This document shows positions 49,568 to 58,058 of a stretch of 64,000 bases of DNA, piece by piece; the stretch's first letter is position 1; each line of letters begins with the position of its first letter. Under the pieces are notes generated by a model, which was given only the letters and a program-made list of their open reading frames with translations, was not told the origin of the DNA and searched no databases. This stretch comes from Clostridia bacterium. GTDB lineage: Bacteria; Bacillota; Clostridia; Oscillospirales; Acutalibacteraceae. The translations under genes and the position numbers were made by a program. Location of the stretch: positions 1-64,000 of the forward strand of contig JAFTWW010000046.1 of NCBI GenBank assembly GCA_017465085.1. Direction: 5' to 3'.

Positions 49568-51053
49568 TTTTTTTCGGGGCTCTGCCGTAAAGACAGGTCA
49601 TATCATAAATTATTTTAGCGAGCCAATCGTTTGTGCAACCCTCTTCAATGCGCCATTTCCAGTTATCCCCAAGGGTTGAGGGGGTGTTTATGCGGCCCTC
49701 AGAGCCAAGCCCTATAAAATCGGGCATCATAAATATGGCGGTATCTGCCACACTCATCATTGCTGCCCTTATAAAAGCCCAGTTAAAGCCTGCATCTGCT
49801 TTGGTGTTCAGATACTCCTCCGCCATTTTAACATCATCTGCCTTAGCAGATTTAGTCCATCCGATTACGGTATCGTTATCGTGGGTACCCGTATAAACTA
49901 TGCAGTTCTTAGGATAGTTATGAGGAAGATAATCACTATCCTCACGGCTATCAAAGGCAAATTGGAGTACCTTCATACCCGGGAATCCCGAATCCTTTAA
50001 TAGCTTTTTAACCTCCGGAGTTAAAAAGCCTAAATCCTCGGCAATAATGGGGAGCTTTTCGCCGAACTCTTTTTTAAGAGCCTCAAAAAGCTTCATATCA
50101 GGGCCCTTTTTCCAAACGCCATCCTTGGCGGTCTTAGCGCCGTATTTTATGGCATAGTAGGCCTCAAAGCCTCTGAAATGGTCTATTCGCACCACGTCAT
50201 AAATGCTGAATGCAGATTTAAGCCTGTTGCACCACCAGGAATAAGGCTTGGCTTCCTTTTCCATATAATCCCAATCGTAAAGGGGGCTACCCCATAGCTG
50301 ACCATCCTCAGAAAAAGCATCGGGCGGAGTTCCCGCAACACAGTTAGGCGTAAGGTTTTCATCAAGGTCAAACTGCTTTGTGTTGCTCCACACATCTGCG
50401 CTATCAAGAGCAACATATATGGGCATATCTCCGATTATTTTAATGCCGTTTTCGTTGGCGTATTTCTTTAGGGCCTGCCATTGTGAGAAAAACTTAAACT
50501 GAACGAATTTGTGAAAATCTATCTCTTCGCTTAAATTTTCCTCAACCGCTTTTAAGGAGGCTTCCTCCCTTAGCTTTAAGGCATCATCCCACTCATACCA
50601 CGCCTTACCGCCAAAGGAATCTTTAAGAGCCATAAAGAGCGCATATTCATTAAGCCAATAGCCCTCTGCTTTACAAAAATCCTTGAAGGCATCGTTTTTC
50701 TTGAAACGGGCAAAGGCCTTCCTTAAAACAGGATATCTGTTTTCATAAAGCTTGGCGTAATCAATACTGAATGGGTCCGAGCCGAAATCAACCTCTTCGT
50801 ATTCCTCTTTAAGAAGGAGGCCTTCGCGGGAAAGCATATCAAGGTCGATAAAATATGGGTTGCCCGCCGCAGAGGAGAAGGATTGATAGGGGGAATCCCC
50901 GTAGTTTGTAGGATTAAGGGGGAGAATCTGCCAATAGCTCTGCCCCGATTTTTTAAGGAAATCAACAAAATTATAAGCCTTTTCTCCGAGAGTGCCGATG
51001 CCGTAGGGCGAGGGCAGGGAGAAAACAGGCATTAAAATACCACTTGCGCGCAT
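49545..51053 (-). CDS. malQ: 4-alpha-glucanotransferase (amylomaltase)
   Basis: MalQ transfers glucan chains between maltooligosaccharides and frees glucose, allowing use of starch fragments or glycogen. The 502-residue GH77 enzyme shows MRASGILMPVFSLPSPYGIG, YWQILPLNPTNYGDSPYQSF, the catalytic nucleophile Asp in VRIDHFRGFEAYY, the acid/base Glu in PIIAEDLGFLTPEV and YTGTHDNDTVIGW. ATG 51053 follows AAAGGAG. It is not next to other glycogen genes. The final codons are part of the terminator hairpin shared with uraA. Confidence 0.96.
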   Translation of the reverse strand: MRASGILMPVFSLPSPYGIGTLGEKAYNFVDFLKKSGQSYWQILPLNPTNYGDSPYQSFSSAAGNPYFIDLDMLSREGLLLKEEYEEVDFGSDPFSIDYAKLYENRYPVLRKAFARFKKNDAFKDFCKAEGYWLNEYALFMALKDSFGGKAWYEWDDALKLREEASLKAVEENLSEEIDFHKFVQFKFFSQWQALKKYANENGIKIIGDMPIYVALDSADVWSNTKQFDLDENLTPNCVAGTPPDAFSEDGQLWGSPLYDWDYMEKEAKPYSWWCNRLKSAFSIYDVVRIDHFRGFEAYYAIKYGAKTAKDGVWKKGPDMKLFEALKKEFGEKLPIIAEDLGFLTPEVKKLLKDSGFPGMKVLQFAFDSREDSDYLPHNYPKNCIVYTGTHDNDTVIGWTKSAKADDVKMAEEYLNTKADAGFNWAFIRAAMMSVADTAIFMMPDFIGLGSEGRINTPSTLGDNWKWRIEEGCTNDWLAKIIYDMTCLYGRAPKKTKKEVGN

Positions 51054-51103
51054 AGGAATCTCCTTTAGAATACACATTAGAATATACGAAAAATTATAAG
51101 GCT

Positions 51104-51130
51104 AAATTCCCCTTCGGTCAAGGGGAATTT
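51104..51130 (-). terminator. terminator of ger operon, overlapping gerAB stop
   Basis: An 11-pair stem aaattcccctt/aaggggaattt. The gerAB stop codon (51118-51120) spans the loop and the first pair. On the minus strand the 3-prime arm is followed by AGCC rather than a T run, so termination may be partial. Confidence 0.55.
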
Positions 51131-51996
51131 TTATTTTTTATAAGGGATAAAAGATATTTTGCGGCGTTTATGCAAACGGTTATCTTGGCCGCCGCGCAGA
51201 TAAGGAACATAAAATAAACAAAACCGTCAAGTCGGGTGAAAAGATTGCCGAAGGTAAGGGTACCCACGGCGGATAGATAGGGGAACTCAAAATAGTTTAT
51301 TCCGCTTCCTAAAACCAGCAGAGCTTGAAGAAGAATTATACCAAGGAGGAGAGAGCCCGAAAGCAAGCCTGATAGCAGTGTTCTTTTCTTTATCTGCGGC
51401 AAAACGGCGTGGGCTAGAATCAGGGAGGGCGTAGCCGTAACAAAAATATTAAGCAGATAGGAAAGGGAGTGTGATGAAAGTTTATTTACGGGTGGCAGAG
51501 AATAAACCGAAATATTCATAAGCTTCATTGATGGCATCGATAGACAGAAAAGAAGGACTACCGTAACCGAAACGGGCAAAAGCATAATGAGACAGAATTT
51601 AAGAAAGGCTTCCCTTTTAGCAAAGCCGAAATATATTAAAAGGGCAAGAATCAAGGCAAGGGATATAAATTCGGGGGCTCTGGGCAGTAAAACCTTGGCT
51701 GAAAGCCGCCAGAAATCCTTAAGTGTTATAAGCGCGCTTAAAAGACAGAGTAAAAATCCCGATACTACAAAAACCATTAAAAAGATTTTGTTTATTCCCT
51801 TATGGCAGGCAGAAAAATCCCGTGGGAAGCAAAAGGAGAATATAAGCGCAACGGAAATAGCCACCGCCGCCGCTAAGGCAAAGCTTAAAAAGGAGTAGGG
51901 TGTGGCATTATAGAAAAGCGCGGTTATGGGGGCGGCGCCCAAAACCGAAAGGCAAAGAGCGGCTATTATATGGAAGGAATAGTTTTTCGTTTGCAT
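51118..51996 (-). CDS. spore germination permease-like protein, GerAB family
   Basis: The B subunit of a GerA-type nutrient receptor, an amino acid permease-like protein of the spore inner membrane that binds the germinant. It has about eight to nine hydrophobic segments and the family-like C-terminal FPYLSAVGTLTFGNLFTRLDG followed by a last helix. At 292 residues it is shorter than the usual 350-370, mainly in the loops and N-terminus, so ligand binding may differ. It follows gerAC by two bases and ends within a terminator hairpin. Confidence 0.78.
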   Translation of the reverse strand: MQTKNYSFHIIAALCLSVLGAAPITALFYNATPYSFLSFALAAAVAISVALIFSFCFPRDFSACHKGINKIFLMVFVVSGFLLCLLSALITLKDFWRLSAKVLLPRAPEFISLALILALLIYFGFAKREAFLKFCLIMLLPVSVTVVLLFCLSMPSMKLMNISVYSLPPVNKLSSHSLSYLLNIFVTATPSLILAHAVLPQIKKRTLLSGLLSGSLLLGIILLQALLVLGSGINYFEFPYLSAVGTLTFGNLFTRLDGFVYFMFLICAAAKITVCINAAKYLLSLIKNKNSP

Positions 51997-51998
51997 TT

Positions 51999-53003
51999 TT
52001 AACCCCTTTTTCCTTTAGCCAATGCATTGGCTAGTTCTATAACGCAGTTTTCGAAGGCTTTGCCATAATCTCCCTTAATCTGCTCAAACACCCTACTGTG
52101 CTTTTGCTCTAAAACATTTGCAAAACCGAAGATATCGGTCTTCTCCGATAGGAGCTTTTGGGCAATAAGATACAAATTTTCGCAAAATTCAGCGTTTTCT
52201 TGCTTCAAATCCGTTTGCATTTCAAGGGTGATATAAAGCCGCTCATCCTTAAAATCTGCCGAAAGATAGGTGTGGGAGGAGTTCATAAGGGCTTCATTAT
52301 CATCTACCGTGATATAACCGCCGCTGTTTTGGTTGGTTATAAGCGAGTATATAACCGATTGCTCGTTATCAAGCTTTTTTACGGGGGTGAAATCGGTATA
52401 AATATATTCGCCTTCTATATAAAATTCATCCGTAGAGGAGGAAACTATAGGCAGATTAAAGGTGGGCAGAAAATTCTCGCGAGCAGAAAGAATTTCGTAA
52501 AGGCGGTTTTTGTAGTTAATACCCGTTTGTTCCGCCCTGCTTTCAATAAGGGAGGATATATCGTATCCGCCTGCGCTTTCGGAAATTGCATCGCTTCCTA
52601 AAAGCCCCTCGATATCCTCGCATACCGCAAAATAAACCGAGGTATTAAGCCGCTCTAAATCTTTACAAAAATCACATATTTTAACTAAATCCTCTTTGGG
52701 AATTTCGGGGGATATGGCAATAATACTGCAATGCTCAAAGGAAATGGGCTTCGAAAGGCGCGCTTTAAGCTCGGAGAGAGTTCCCCATAAGCTTTCGCCA
52801 AAAGCGCGGTAGCTGTTCTGCGCAATTTCCCCCTTGCCCTCGTTTGCAGTAACGGTCTGAGCATAAATTACAAAGCCATCGCCCGTTCTCTCAAATCCTA
52901 AGGCAGATACTATATAGCGGCTATCACTTTCGGTATAGCCCGTACATCCCGTGAGGAATATAAGGATAATTAACAGGCAGGGTAAAAGCCGCTTTTTAAT
53001 CAT
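51999..53003 (-). CDS. spore germination lipoprotein, GerAC family
   Basis: The C subunit of a GerA-type germinant receptor, a lipoprotein on the outer face of the spore inner membrane. It has the signal peptide MIKKRLLPCLLIILIFLTGC with lipidation at Cys20 (LTGC) and then the family start YTESDSRYIVSALGFERTGDG. The C-terminal domain is shorter and less conserved, as is common. It overlaps gerAA by eight bases. At 334 residues it is a little short for the family (about 370). Confidence 0.85.
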   Translation of the reverse strand: MIKKRLLPCLLIILIFLTGCTGYTESDSRYIVSALGFERTGDGFVIYAQTVTANEGKGEIAQNSYRAFGESLWGTLSELKARLSKPISFEHCSIIAISPEIPKEDLVKICDFCKDLERLNTSVYFAVCEDIEGLLGSDAISESAGGYDISSLIESRAEQTGINYKNRLYEILSARENFLPTFNLPIVSSSTDEFYIEGEYIYTDFTPVKKLDNEQSVIYSLITNQNSGGYITVDDNEALMNSSHTYLSADFKDERLYITLEMQTDLKQENAEFCENLYLIAQKLLSEKTDIFGFANVLEQKHSRVFEQIKGDYGKAFENCVIELANALAKGKRG

Positions 53004-54483
53004 TTTTTCTTTCCTTCCTTATTCTGTTCAGGTTAAAGGTGGGCCGTGTAAGCATATTTCCCCAAGGAGCTCTTATAAAGGTATCCTTAAGTCCTTGCGG
53101 GGTGGGATTCAGTAAAGGCAGGGTATAGTCGGTGCCGAAGGAATTAAGGGATAGCACCCTTAAAATCAGGATAAGGGATAGAGCGAAAACCCCGTAAAGA
53201 CCGAAAAACGATGCGGCTAAAACAAGGCCTACCTTAATATAAATCACCGCGCCTTTAAGTCGAGGTATCATAAGCCCTGCAATACCGCTTAAGGCCACCG
53301 CTATAAGCATAGGGGCGCTGATGATACCTGCTTCCACCGAGGCTTGCCCCACCACAAGACCGCCTACAATACTCAGCGCGTGGCCAAGGCTCTGGGGCAT
53401 TCGCACCCCCGTTTCCTTTAATATCTCAAACACGAAGATGAGCAACAAGCACTCGATAACCGAGGGAAAGGGCACGCCGCCTCTCAGTCTTATTAAAGTT
53501 ACGGCAAAGGAGGTGGGGAGCAAATCAAAATGATGAACACATAAAGCTACAAACACGGCGGGTACGCTAACTGCCAAAAAGAAGCAGATGTACCGAAGTA
53601 TTCTTCCCACAGAGGATACGAGAAAATTAAGATAGTAATCCTCATCAGATTGAAAGTTTTCGCAGAAAAGATAGGGGATGGTAAGCACCACGGGGGTGCC
53701 ATCCACCACAACGGCTATTCTGCCCTCAAGAAGTCTTGCGGCAACGATATCGGGGCGTTCGGTGGTGCCGATGGTCTTAAAAAGACAGTATTTAGGCTGT
53801 TTTATAATTTCAGATATATAGTTGCTGTCCAGTATGCCGTCAATGGAAATCTCTTTTATTTTTTTCCTTACAAAATCCACCGTTTTCTTGTTTGCAAGGG
53901 AGCCTAAATAGCATAGAAAAACAAGGGTGCCGCTACGCCTTCCCACATGGAGCATTTCGGTGCAAAGGTCGGGAGTAACAAGCTTACGGCGGATAAGCGC
54001 CATATTGAGCATAGCGGCTTCATCAAAGCCCTCGCGGGGACCCTGTAAAACCCTTTCATCAACGGGCTCCGAAACACCTCGCGTTCTCCAACCCTTTGAA
54101 TCGATAAGAATGGCGATTTTGCTGTTTTCCAGTATTATAACCGTATCGCCGTATAAAAGTGAGCGGAGAAGTTCGCCTAAGTCTGTCTGTGTTTTGGCAT
54201 CGCTTGTAAAGAGTATATTTGAGAGTAAAAAATCGGCGTTGGCAAGCTTTTTATCGTTAATATCCGTAGATACCAAGGGGCGTATTACCGAATCATCTAT
54301 TAAAGAGGCGTTTACCATACCGTCAATATAGTAAAGCTTGCACCTTACCCCTGTATGTCCTATTTTTATAAGGCGCTTGAACAAAATAGAATCGTTTTTT
54401 AGTATATCCTCGATTCTTTTTGTATCCTTATCAAAGTCGCCCGAAAGGGTGAGCCCAATATAATCTTCAATTCCCGTGTGCAT
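52996..54483 (-). CDS. spore germination protein, GerAA/SpoVAF family
   Basis: The A subunit of a GerA-type germinant receptor, which forms an oligomeric channel in the spore membrane. It is 495 residues long. The soluble N-terminal domain carries IDSKGWRTRGVSEPVDERVL and LQGPREGFDEAAMLNMALIRRKL, the family signature. The middle has EGRIAVVVDGTPVVLTIPYLF and the membrane part contains RLRGGVPFPSVIECLLL and SLGHALSIVGGLVVGQASVEAG. GGGAGG precedes the ATG. A sigma-G-like promoter (54503-54532) is in front, which fits forespore expression as in Bacillus. Order is A-C-B, the C and B genes being swapped relative to the classic operon. Confidence 0.93.
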   Translation of the reverse strand: MHTGIEDYIGLTLSGDFDKDTKRIEDILKNDSILFKRLIKIGHTGVRCKLYYIDGMVNASLIDDSVIRPLVSTDINDKKLANADFLLSNILFTSDAKTQTDLGELLRSLLYGDTVIILENSKIAILIDSKGWRTRGVSEPVDERVLQGPREGFDEAAMLNMALIRRKLVTPDLCTEMLHVGRRSGTLVFLCYLGSLANKKTVDFVRKKIKEISIDGILDSNYISEIIKQPKYCLFKTIGTTERPDIVAARLLEGRIAVVVDGTPVVLTIPYLFCENFQSDEDYYLNFLVSSVGRILRYICFFLAVSVPAVFVALCVHHFDLLPTSFAVTLIRLRGGVPFPSVIECLLLIFVFEILKETGVRMPQSLGHALSIVGGLVVGQASVEAGIISAPMLIAVALSGIAGLMIPRLKGAVIYIKVGLVLAASFFGLYGVFALSLILILRVLSLNSFGTDYTLPLLNPTPQGLKDTFIRAPWGNMLTRPTFNLNRIRKERKND

Positions 54484-54492
54484 AATAAAAAA

Positions 54493-54518
54493 CCTCCCGA
54501 TTTAGTATGACCGAGAGG
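54493..54518 (-). terminator. hairpin between SpoIID-like gene and gerAA, includes ribosome site
   Basis: On the minus strand CCTCTCG and CGGGAGG pair (one G-T pair), followed by TTTTTTATT. It is a possible terminator of the upstream gene. Its 3-prime arm is the gerAA ribosome site, and its loop holds the sigma-G -10 box. Confidence 0.6.
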
Positions 54519-54532
54519 CTCTTAAAAATTCT
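54503..54532 (-). promoter_or_regulatory. sigma-G-like promoter for ger operon
   Basis: The minus-strand -10 CATACTA (54503-54509) equals the forespore sigma-G consensus. AGAATT (54527-54532), 17 bases upstream, matches four of six positions of TGAATA. The -35 box overlaps the stop codon of the upstream gene. Confidence 0.6.
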
Positions 54533-55898
54533 AAACGCCTTCTGTTTCCACAAGGAAATTATATTGATTTGCAATGGTGTTCCAGGTAACAGGCCCCACA
54601 GCTCCGTTTACGGGAAGACCGAAAAGGGATTGAAAGGCTTCCACCGCCGCCCTTGTTTGTGAGCCGAAATATCCCGTTACTGGAATTTCGGGCACCTGGG
54701 CGTAGCTTCTGCCGATTCGGGCTAAATAGGTTTGAAGATTTGTGACATCGCTGCCAGACATCCCCTCGCTTAAAAAATATCCGGGATACAGCTTAGCCCT
54801 TGTGCCCTCATATCCTGCGGGCAGGGCAGAAACGGTTTCTCGGTAAGCGTTTTGGAGGTTTATCCAGGTGGGAGAGGTTACAACTCCCGTTTGGGTAAGA
54901 CCGTAAAGCCCCTGAAAATCCCTTACTGCCTGAGTGGTTTCGGGGCCGAAAACTCCATCTAACGGCAGAGGATTAAGGTTTGGATTAAAGTAGGCCAAAA
55001 TATTGAGATAATACTGTAAGGTCCTTACCGCAATACCCTGCATACCTTGGCTGAGGCGGGTTGAAAAGGGAAGGGTAGCCTCCTCTAATGAAACGCCCTC
55101 CGAAACTAAATCAGAAAGACTTTTAACCCCCACATAGTATTGCTTTATCTTATACCAGGTGGATTTATCCACACTACCCGTTTGGGATAGATTGAATATC
55201 TCCTGAAATTTTCGCACAGCCTCTTGCGTATCTATGCCGAAAACTCCATCGGTACGGGCAATTCGTGGGATAGCAGGGTAGTTTTGCCCTATTCGGTTAA
55301 GCTGCACCTGAATGGTTTTTACATTGTTTCCCGAATCTCCGAGCACAAGGGGAGCGCCGGGATAGGATTCATCCACCTCGCTTACGGGAGCATCATTTAC
55401 GATGTTTATATCCTCGCCGTAATATCGCTGTAAAATGGCGTAGGGGATAAGTCCCTCATTAGCAAGGGAAACGGTGCCCCATTGAGAGAGCCCCGCGCAA
55501 GTGGAGGTGGTGCCGTTGCAGAATTGGGCAAAAAGGGGCTCAATGTTCCCCTGCCGCGCAATATAATCGTTAAAGATCTCATCAACTATAAGGCTTATGT
55601 TATCAAAAACCTCACCGTCCTTATTAAACGCCTGATCAAAGGCGGTGGTGTTGGTTATATCAAAATCATAGCCGCGGGAGCGGTACCACTCGGTGTAAAT
55701 TCGGTTAAGCGCGTAGGATATTATGGCATAAATATTGGCTCTGAGGGCGTTCTCGGGCCATGTGGGGTAAATTTCATTGGATGCCACATTTTTTATATAG
55801 TAATCGAAGGGCACGGTAACATTCTCGGCAGGAGAATCGGGAGCCCCTAAATGAACGGTGATGTTCTGAGGGATAACGGGAGCGTTTATTTCGGGCAT
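54531..55898 (-). CDS. SpoIID-like protein with three peptidoglycan-binding domains
   Basis: A 455-residue protein in two halves. Residues 1-165 resemble SpoIID/LytB lytic transglycosylases. VPFDYYIKNVASNEIYPTWP gives the equivalent of the catalytic Glu (Glu42), and CAGLSQWGTVSLANEG with YAILQRYYGEDI matches the SpoIID end signature. Residues 180-450 hold three PG_binding_1 repeats, each with a D-G-x-F/Y-G core (DGVFGIDTQEAVRKFQ, DGVFGPETTQAVRDFQ, TGYFGSQTRAAVEAFQ). There is no signal peptide or membrane helix, unlike SpoIID. It lies between a small beta-rich protein and the ger genes and has a sigma-E-like promoter upstream. A mother-cell role at the spore cortex is inferred. Confidence 0.75.
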   Translation of the reverse strand: MPEINAPVIPQNITVHLGAPDSPAENVTVPFDYYIKNVASNEIYPTWPENALRANIYAIISYALNRIYTEWYRSRGYDFDITNTTAFDQAFNKDGEVFDNISLIVDEIFNDYIARQGNIEPLFAQFCNGTTSTCAGLSQWGTVSLANEGLIPYAILQRYYGEDINIVNDAPVSEVDESYPGAPLVLGDSGNNVKTIQVQLNRIGQNYPAIPRIARTDGVFGIDTQEAVRKFQEIFNLSQTGSVDKSTWYKIKQYYVGVKSLSDLVSEGVSLEEATLPFSTRLSQGMQGIAVRTLQYYLNILAYFNPNLNPLPLDGVFGPETTQAVRDFQGLYGLTQTGVVTSPTWINLQNAYRETVSALPAGYEGTRAKLYPGYFLSEGMSGSDVTNLQTYLARIGRSYAQVPEIPVTGYFGSQTRAAVEAFQSLFGLPVNGAVGPVTWNTIANQYNFLVETEGV

Positions 55899-55910
55899 AT
55901 TATCACCGCC

Positions 55911-56399
55911 TTATAAATCAAATTTCGGAAAATCCGAAAAGGGCCGTGGCTGTGGATTTTTTCCCGCCGCATTCATAGGCGTAAGGTCGGCGGTTTGCAG
56001 AGAAACGGTATCGGGAAAAACGGGTATATCGGTTTCAATATAATCTACAAACCCATCAGACCTTACTGTAATGTTATAAAGAGCATAGGGTATTTCGCTG
56101 CTGCCTGCCGTTTGGGAAAGGCTTTTCAGTGGGGTGGAGAGTATGAATTTTTTTGTTCTTCCGCTTTCATCTGTAAGGTCGCGGTCAAGCTCTGTAATAT
56201 TATCTCCGCTACCCGTAAAAACCGTAACAACAGCATTTTTTACGGGGAAAAGCTCTCGCAGAGTCGTAACGCTTACTATCAGTCCTCCCAAGGAGGAATC
56301 CTCGCTTGGCGGGGCAGGGGCGGAAGCTCCTGCGGCAACCGCCTTTTGCTTAAATTCAAGCATCTCTCTTTTGTACTTTTCAATTAAGTCCTTATCCAT
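55911..56399 (-). CDS. small protein with carboxypeptidase-regulatory-like domain
   Basis: A 162-residue protein with a charged helical N-terminus (MDKDLIEKYKREMLEFKQKA), an Ala/Pro linker, and a beta-sandwich-like part. That part runs GGLIVSVTTLRELFPVKNAV, then LTDESGRTKKFILSTP and LYNITVRSDGFVDYIETDIP, the pattern of a CarboxypepD_reg/Cna-B type fold. There is no signal peptide. ATG 56399 follows AAAGGAG. It is 12 bases ahead of the SpoIID-like gene and surely co-transcribed with it. The function is unknown; it may be a structural or scaffold partner of that protein in the spore layers. Confidence 0.65.
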   Translation of the reverse strand: MDKDLIEKYKREMLEFKQKAVAAGASAPAPPSEDSSLGGLIVSVTTLRELFPVKNAVVTVFTGSGDNITELDRDLTDESGRTKKFILSTPLKSLSQTAGSSEIPYALYNITVRSDGFVDYIETDIPVFPDTVSLQTADLTPMNAAGKNPQPRPFSDFPKFDL

Positions 56400-56419
56400 A
56401 AAATCAACTCCTTTATATA

Positions 56420-56448
56420 TATCTATGTAATCTTGCAAAATAATATTT
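56420..56448 (-). promoter_or_regulatory. sigma-E-like promoter for the SpoIID-like operon
   Basis: Minus strand: AAATATT (56442-56448), 14-base spacer, CATAGATA (56420-56427). This resembles the mother-cell sigma-E consensus (ATATT, about 14 bases, CATACAAT). The start of transcription would fall at the ribosome site, giving a very short leader, so this is only a candidate. Confidence 0.45.
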
Positions 56449-56460
56449 TTCATTAGTCTT

Positions 56461-56496
56461 AATGCGACAGTTTTTTCAATCTCAAGGATATATAAT
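56461..56496 (+). promoter_or_regulatory. putative Spo0A-controlled promoter of spoIIGA-sigE
   Basis: TATAAT at 56491-56496 and TGCGACA at 56463-56469, one mismatch from the inverse 0A box TTCGACA. The box lies where Spo0A sits at the Bacillus spoIIG promoter, and there is no good -35 at normal spacing, as in that promoter. Confidence 0.45.
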
Positions 56497-56516
56497 ATTC
56501 TTCGGGAGTGGTAGAG

Positions 56517-57329
56517 ATGGTGGTCTATGCGGATGTTCTTATAATCCTTAACATAATAGTAGATTATTTTCTGCTGAAGCTTACCGCTCTGATTACAAGG
56601 GGCGGCGCCGATATTAAAAGGCTTCTGTTGGCATCTGTTCTGGGCGGATTATCTTCCCTTTACATATTTTTGCCCCCGTTAAGCCTTGTTTTCGAAATAC
56701 TTATAAAAATATTCATAAGCGCTCTTATGGCTTTTGCCGCCTTTGGATTTATAAACATTAAGATGTTTATAAGGCGTGTTGTTACCCTCTTTGCCGTAAC
56801 CTTTGGCTTTGCAGGGGCTATGATAGGGGTTTGGTATGCCTTTAAGCCCTCGGGTATGGTTATAAATAATTCGGTGGTGTATTTTAATATATCACCTGTG
56901 TTTTTAATCGTGTTTTCGGTGGCAGGGTATTTTATATCCGCCCTTTTGAGAAGAATTTTCTCTAAAAGCCAAACGGAACAGACCTGCAGGGTAAAAATCG
57001 GCTTAGGGAAAAATGATATTGAGCTCTTTGCCCTTGTTGATACGGGTAATTCCTTAACCGATCCCTTTGGGGACGGTGAGATTATAATAACCGATGAAAG
57101 CGTGGCGAGGGGCCTTCTGGCAGGGGAGGAGAAAGATAAAAGATATCGGGCTATTCCTTGCGTTACCGTATCGGGTACGGTTCTGCTTGAGGGTTATAGG
57201 TGCGATAGGGCAGAAATTACGATAGATAAAGAAAATTATGCCCTTATAAAGCCCATTATTGCAATTTCGAACACAGCGCTCAAAGGGGATTTCAAGGCCA
57301 TCATCAACCCCCAGAGTATAGGCCTATAA
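56517..57329 (+). CDS. spoIIGA: sigma-E processing peptidase SpoIIGA
   Basis: SpoIIGA is the membrane aspartic protease that cuts the pro-sequence from pro-sigma-E in the mother cell after septation. The 270-residue protein has five membrane helices (about 5-140) and a cytosolic protease domain with the catalytic Asp175 in FALVDTGNSLTDPFG. It starts MVVYADVLIILNIIVDYFLL, the usual N-terminus, at ATG 56517 behind GGGAGTGG. It is 15 bases ahead of sigE, its substrate. Confidence 0.94.
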   Translation: MVVYADVLIILNIIVDYFLLKLTALITRGGADIKRLLLASVLGGLSSLYIFLPPLSLVFEILIKIFISALMAFAAFGFINIKMFIRRVVTLFAVTFGFAGAMIGVWYAFKPSGMVINNSVVYFNISPVFLIVFSVAGYFISALLRRIFSKSQTEQTCRVKIGLGKNDIELFALVDTGNSLTDPFGDGEIIITDESVARGLLAGEEKDKRYRAIPCVTVSGTVLLEGYRCDRAEITIDKENYALIKPIIAISNTALKGDFKAIINPQSIGL

Positions 57330-57344
57330 AAGAGGAGAAGATTT

Positions 57345-58031
57345 ATGAAAAACCTGATTTTAAGATTTCTGATAAGAATAGGTATTATAAAGCCAACCTA
57401 TTATATAAACGGCCCCGAAACCCTGCCTGCGCCCTTAACGGCGGAGGAGGAAAGGGAGCTTCTTATCAAAAACGATAACAAATCGAGGGAAACCCTCATT
57501 GTGCATAATTTGCGGCTTGTGGTATATATTGCGCGAAAGTTCGATAACACAACCAACAATGTGGAGGATTTAATATCCATAGGCACAATAGGGCTTATTA
57601 AGGCGGTTAATACCTTCTGCCCCGACCGCAATATAAAGCTTGCCACCTATGCCTCGCGGTGCATAGAAAACGAGATACTTATGTATCTTAGAAAATGCGC
57701 CTCCAAGCGAAACGAGATATCCATTGATGAGCCCCTTAATACCGATTGGGATGGTAATGAGCTTCTGCTTTCCGATGTTTTAGGCACCGACAATGATGAG
57801 GTGGGTAAGAATTTAGAGCAGGAGGATGAAAGAAAACAGCTTTCCTCCTTTGTGAATGAGCTACCCCCAAGAGAAAAACAGATAATGGAGATGCGTTTTG
57901 GGATGAACGGCTATAACGAATATACTCAAAAGCAGGTTGCCGATACTCTGGGCATTTCACAATCTTATATATCACGCCTTGAAAAAAGGATTATAGATAA
58001 GCTTAAAAAACAGATTGAAAAAGCGGTGTAG
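57345..58031 (+). CDS. sigE: RNA polymerase sporulation sigma factor SigE
   Basis: Sigma-E directs early mother-cell gene expression. The 228-residue protein has an N-terminal pro-region (about 1-27, hydrophobic then [13 protein letters not shown]) removed by SpoIIGA. Region 2 has [20 protein letters not shown] and [17 protein letters not shown], and region 4 has [18 protein letters not shown] and the helix-turn-helix [21 protein letters not shown]. It is located directly after spoIIGA. In many Clostridia sigG follows, but here a DUF1294 gene does. Confidence 0.96.
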   Translation: MKNLILRFLIRIGIIKPTYYINGPETLPAPLTAEEERELLIKNDNKSRETLIVHNLRLVVYIARKFDNTTNNVEDLISIGTIGLIKAVNTFCPDRNIKLATYASRCIENEILMYLRKCASKRNEISIDEPLNTDWDGNELLLSDVLGTDNDEVGKNLEQEDERKQLSSFVNELPPREKQIMEMRFGMNGYNEYTQKQVADTLGISQSYISRLEKRIIDKLKKQIEKAV

Positions 58032-58058
58032 AAATAGTAAAATATAATCGGTGATAGT

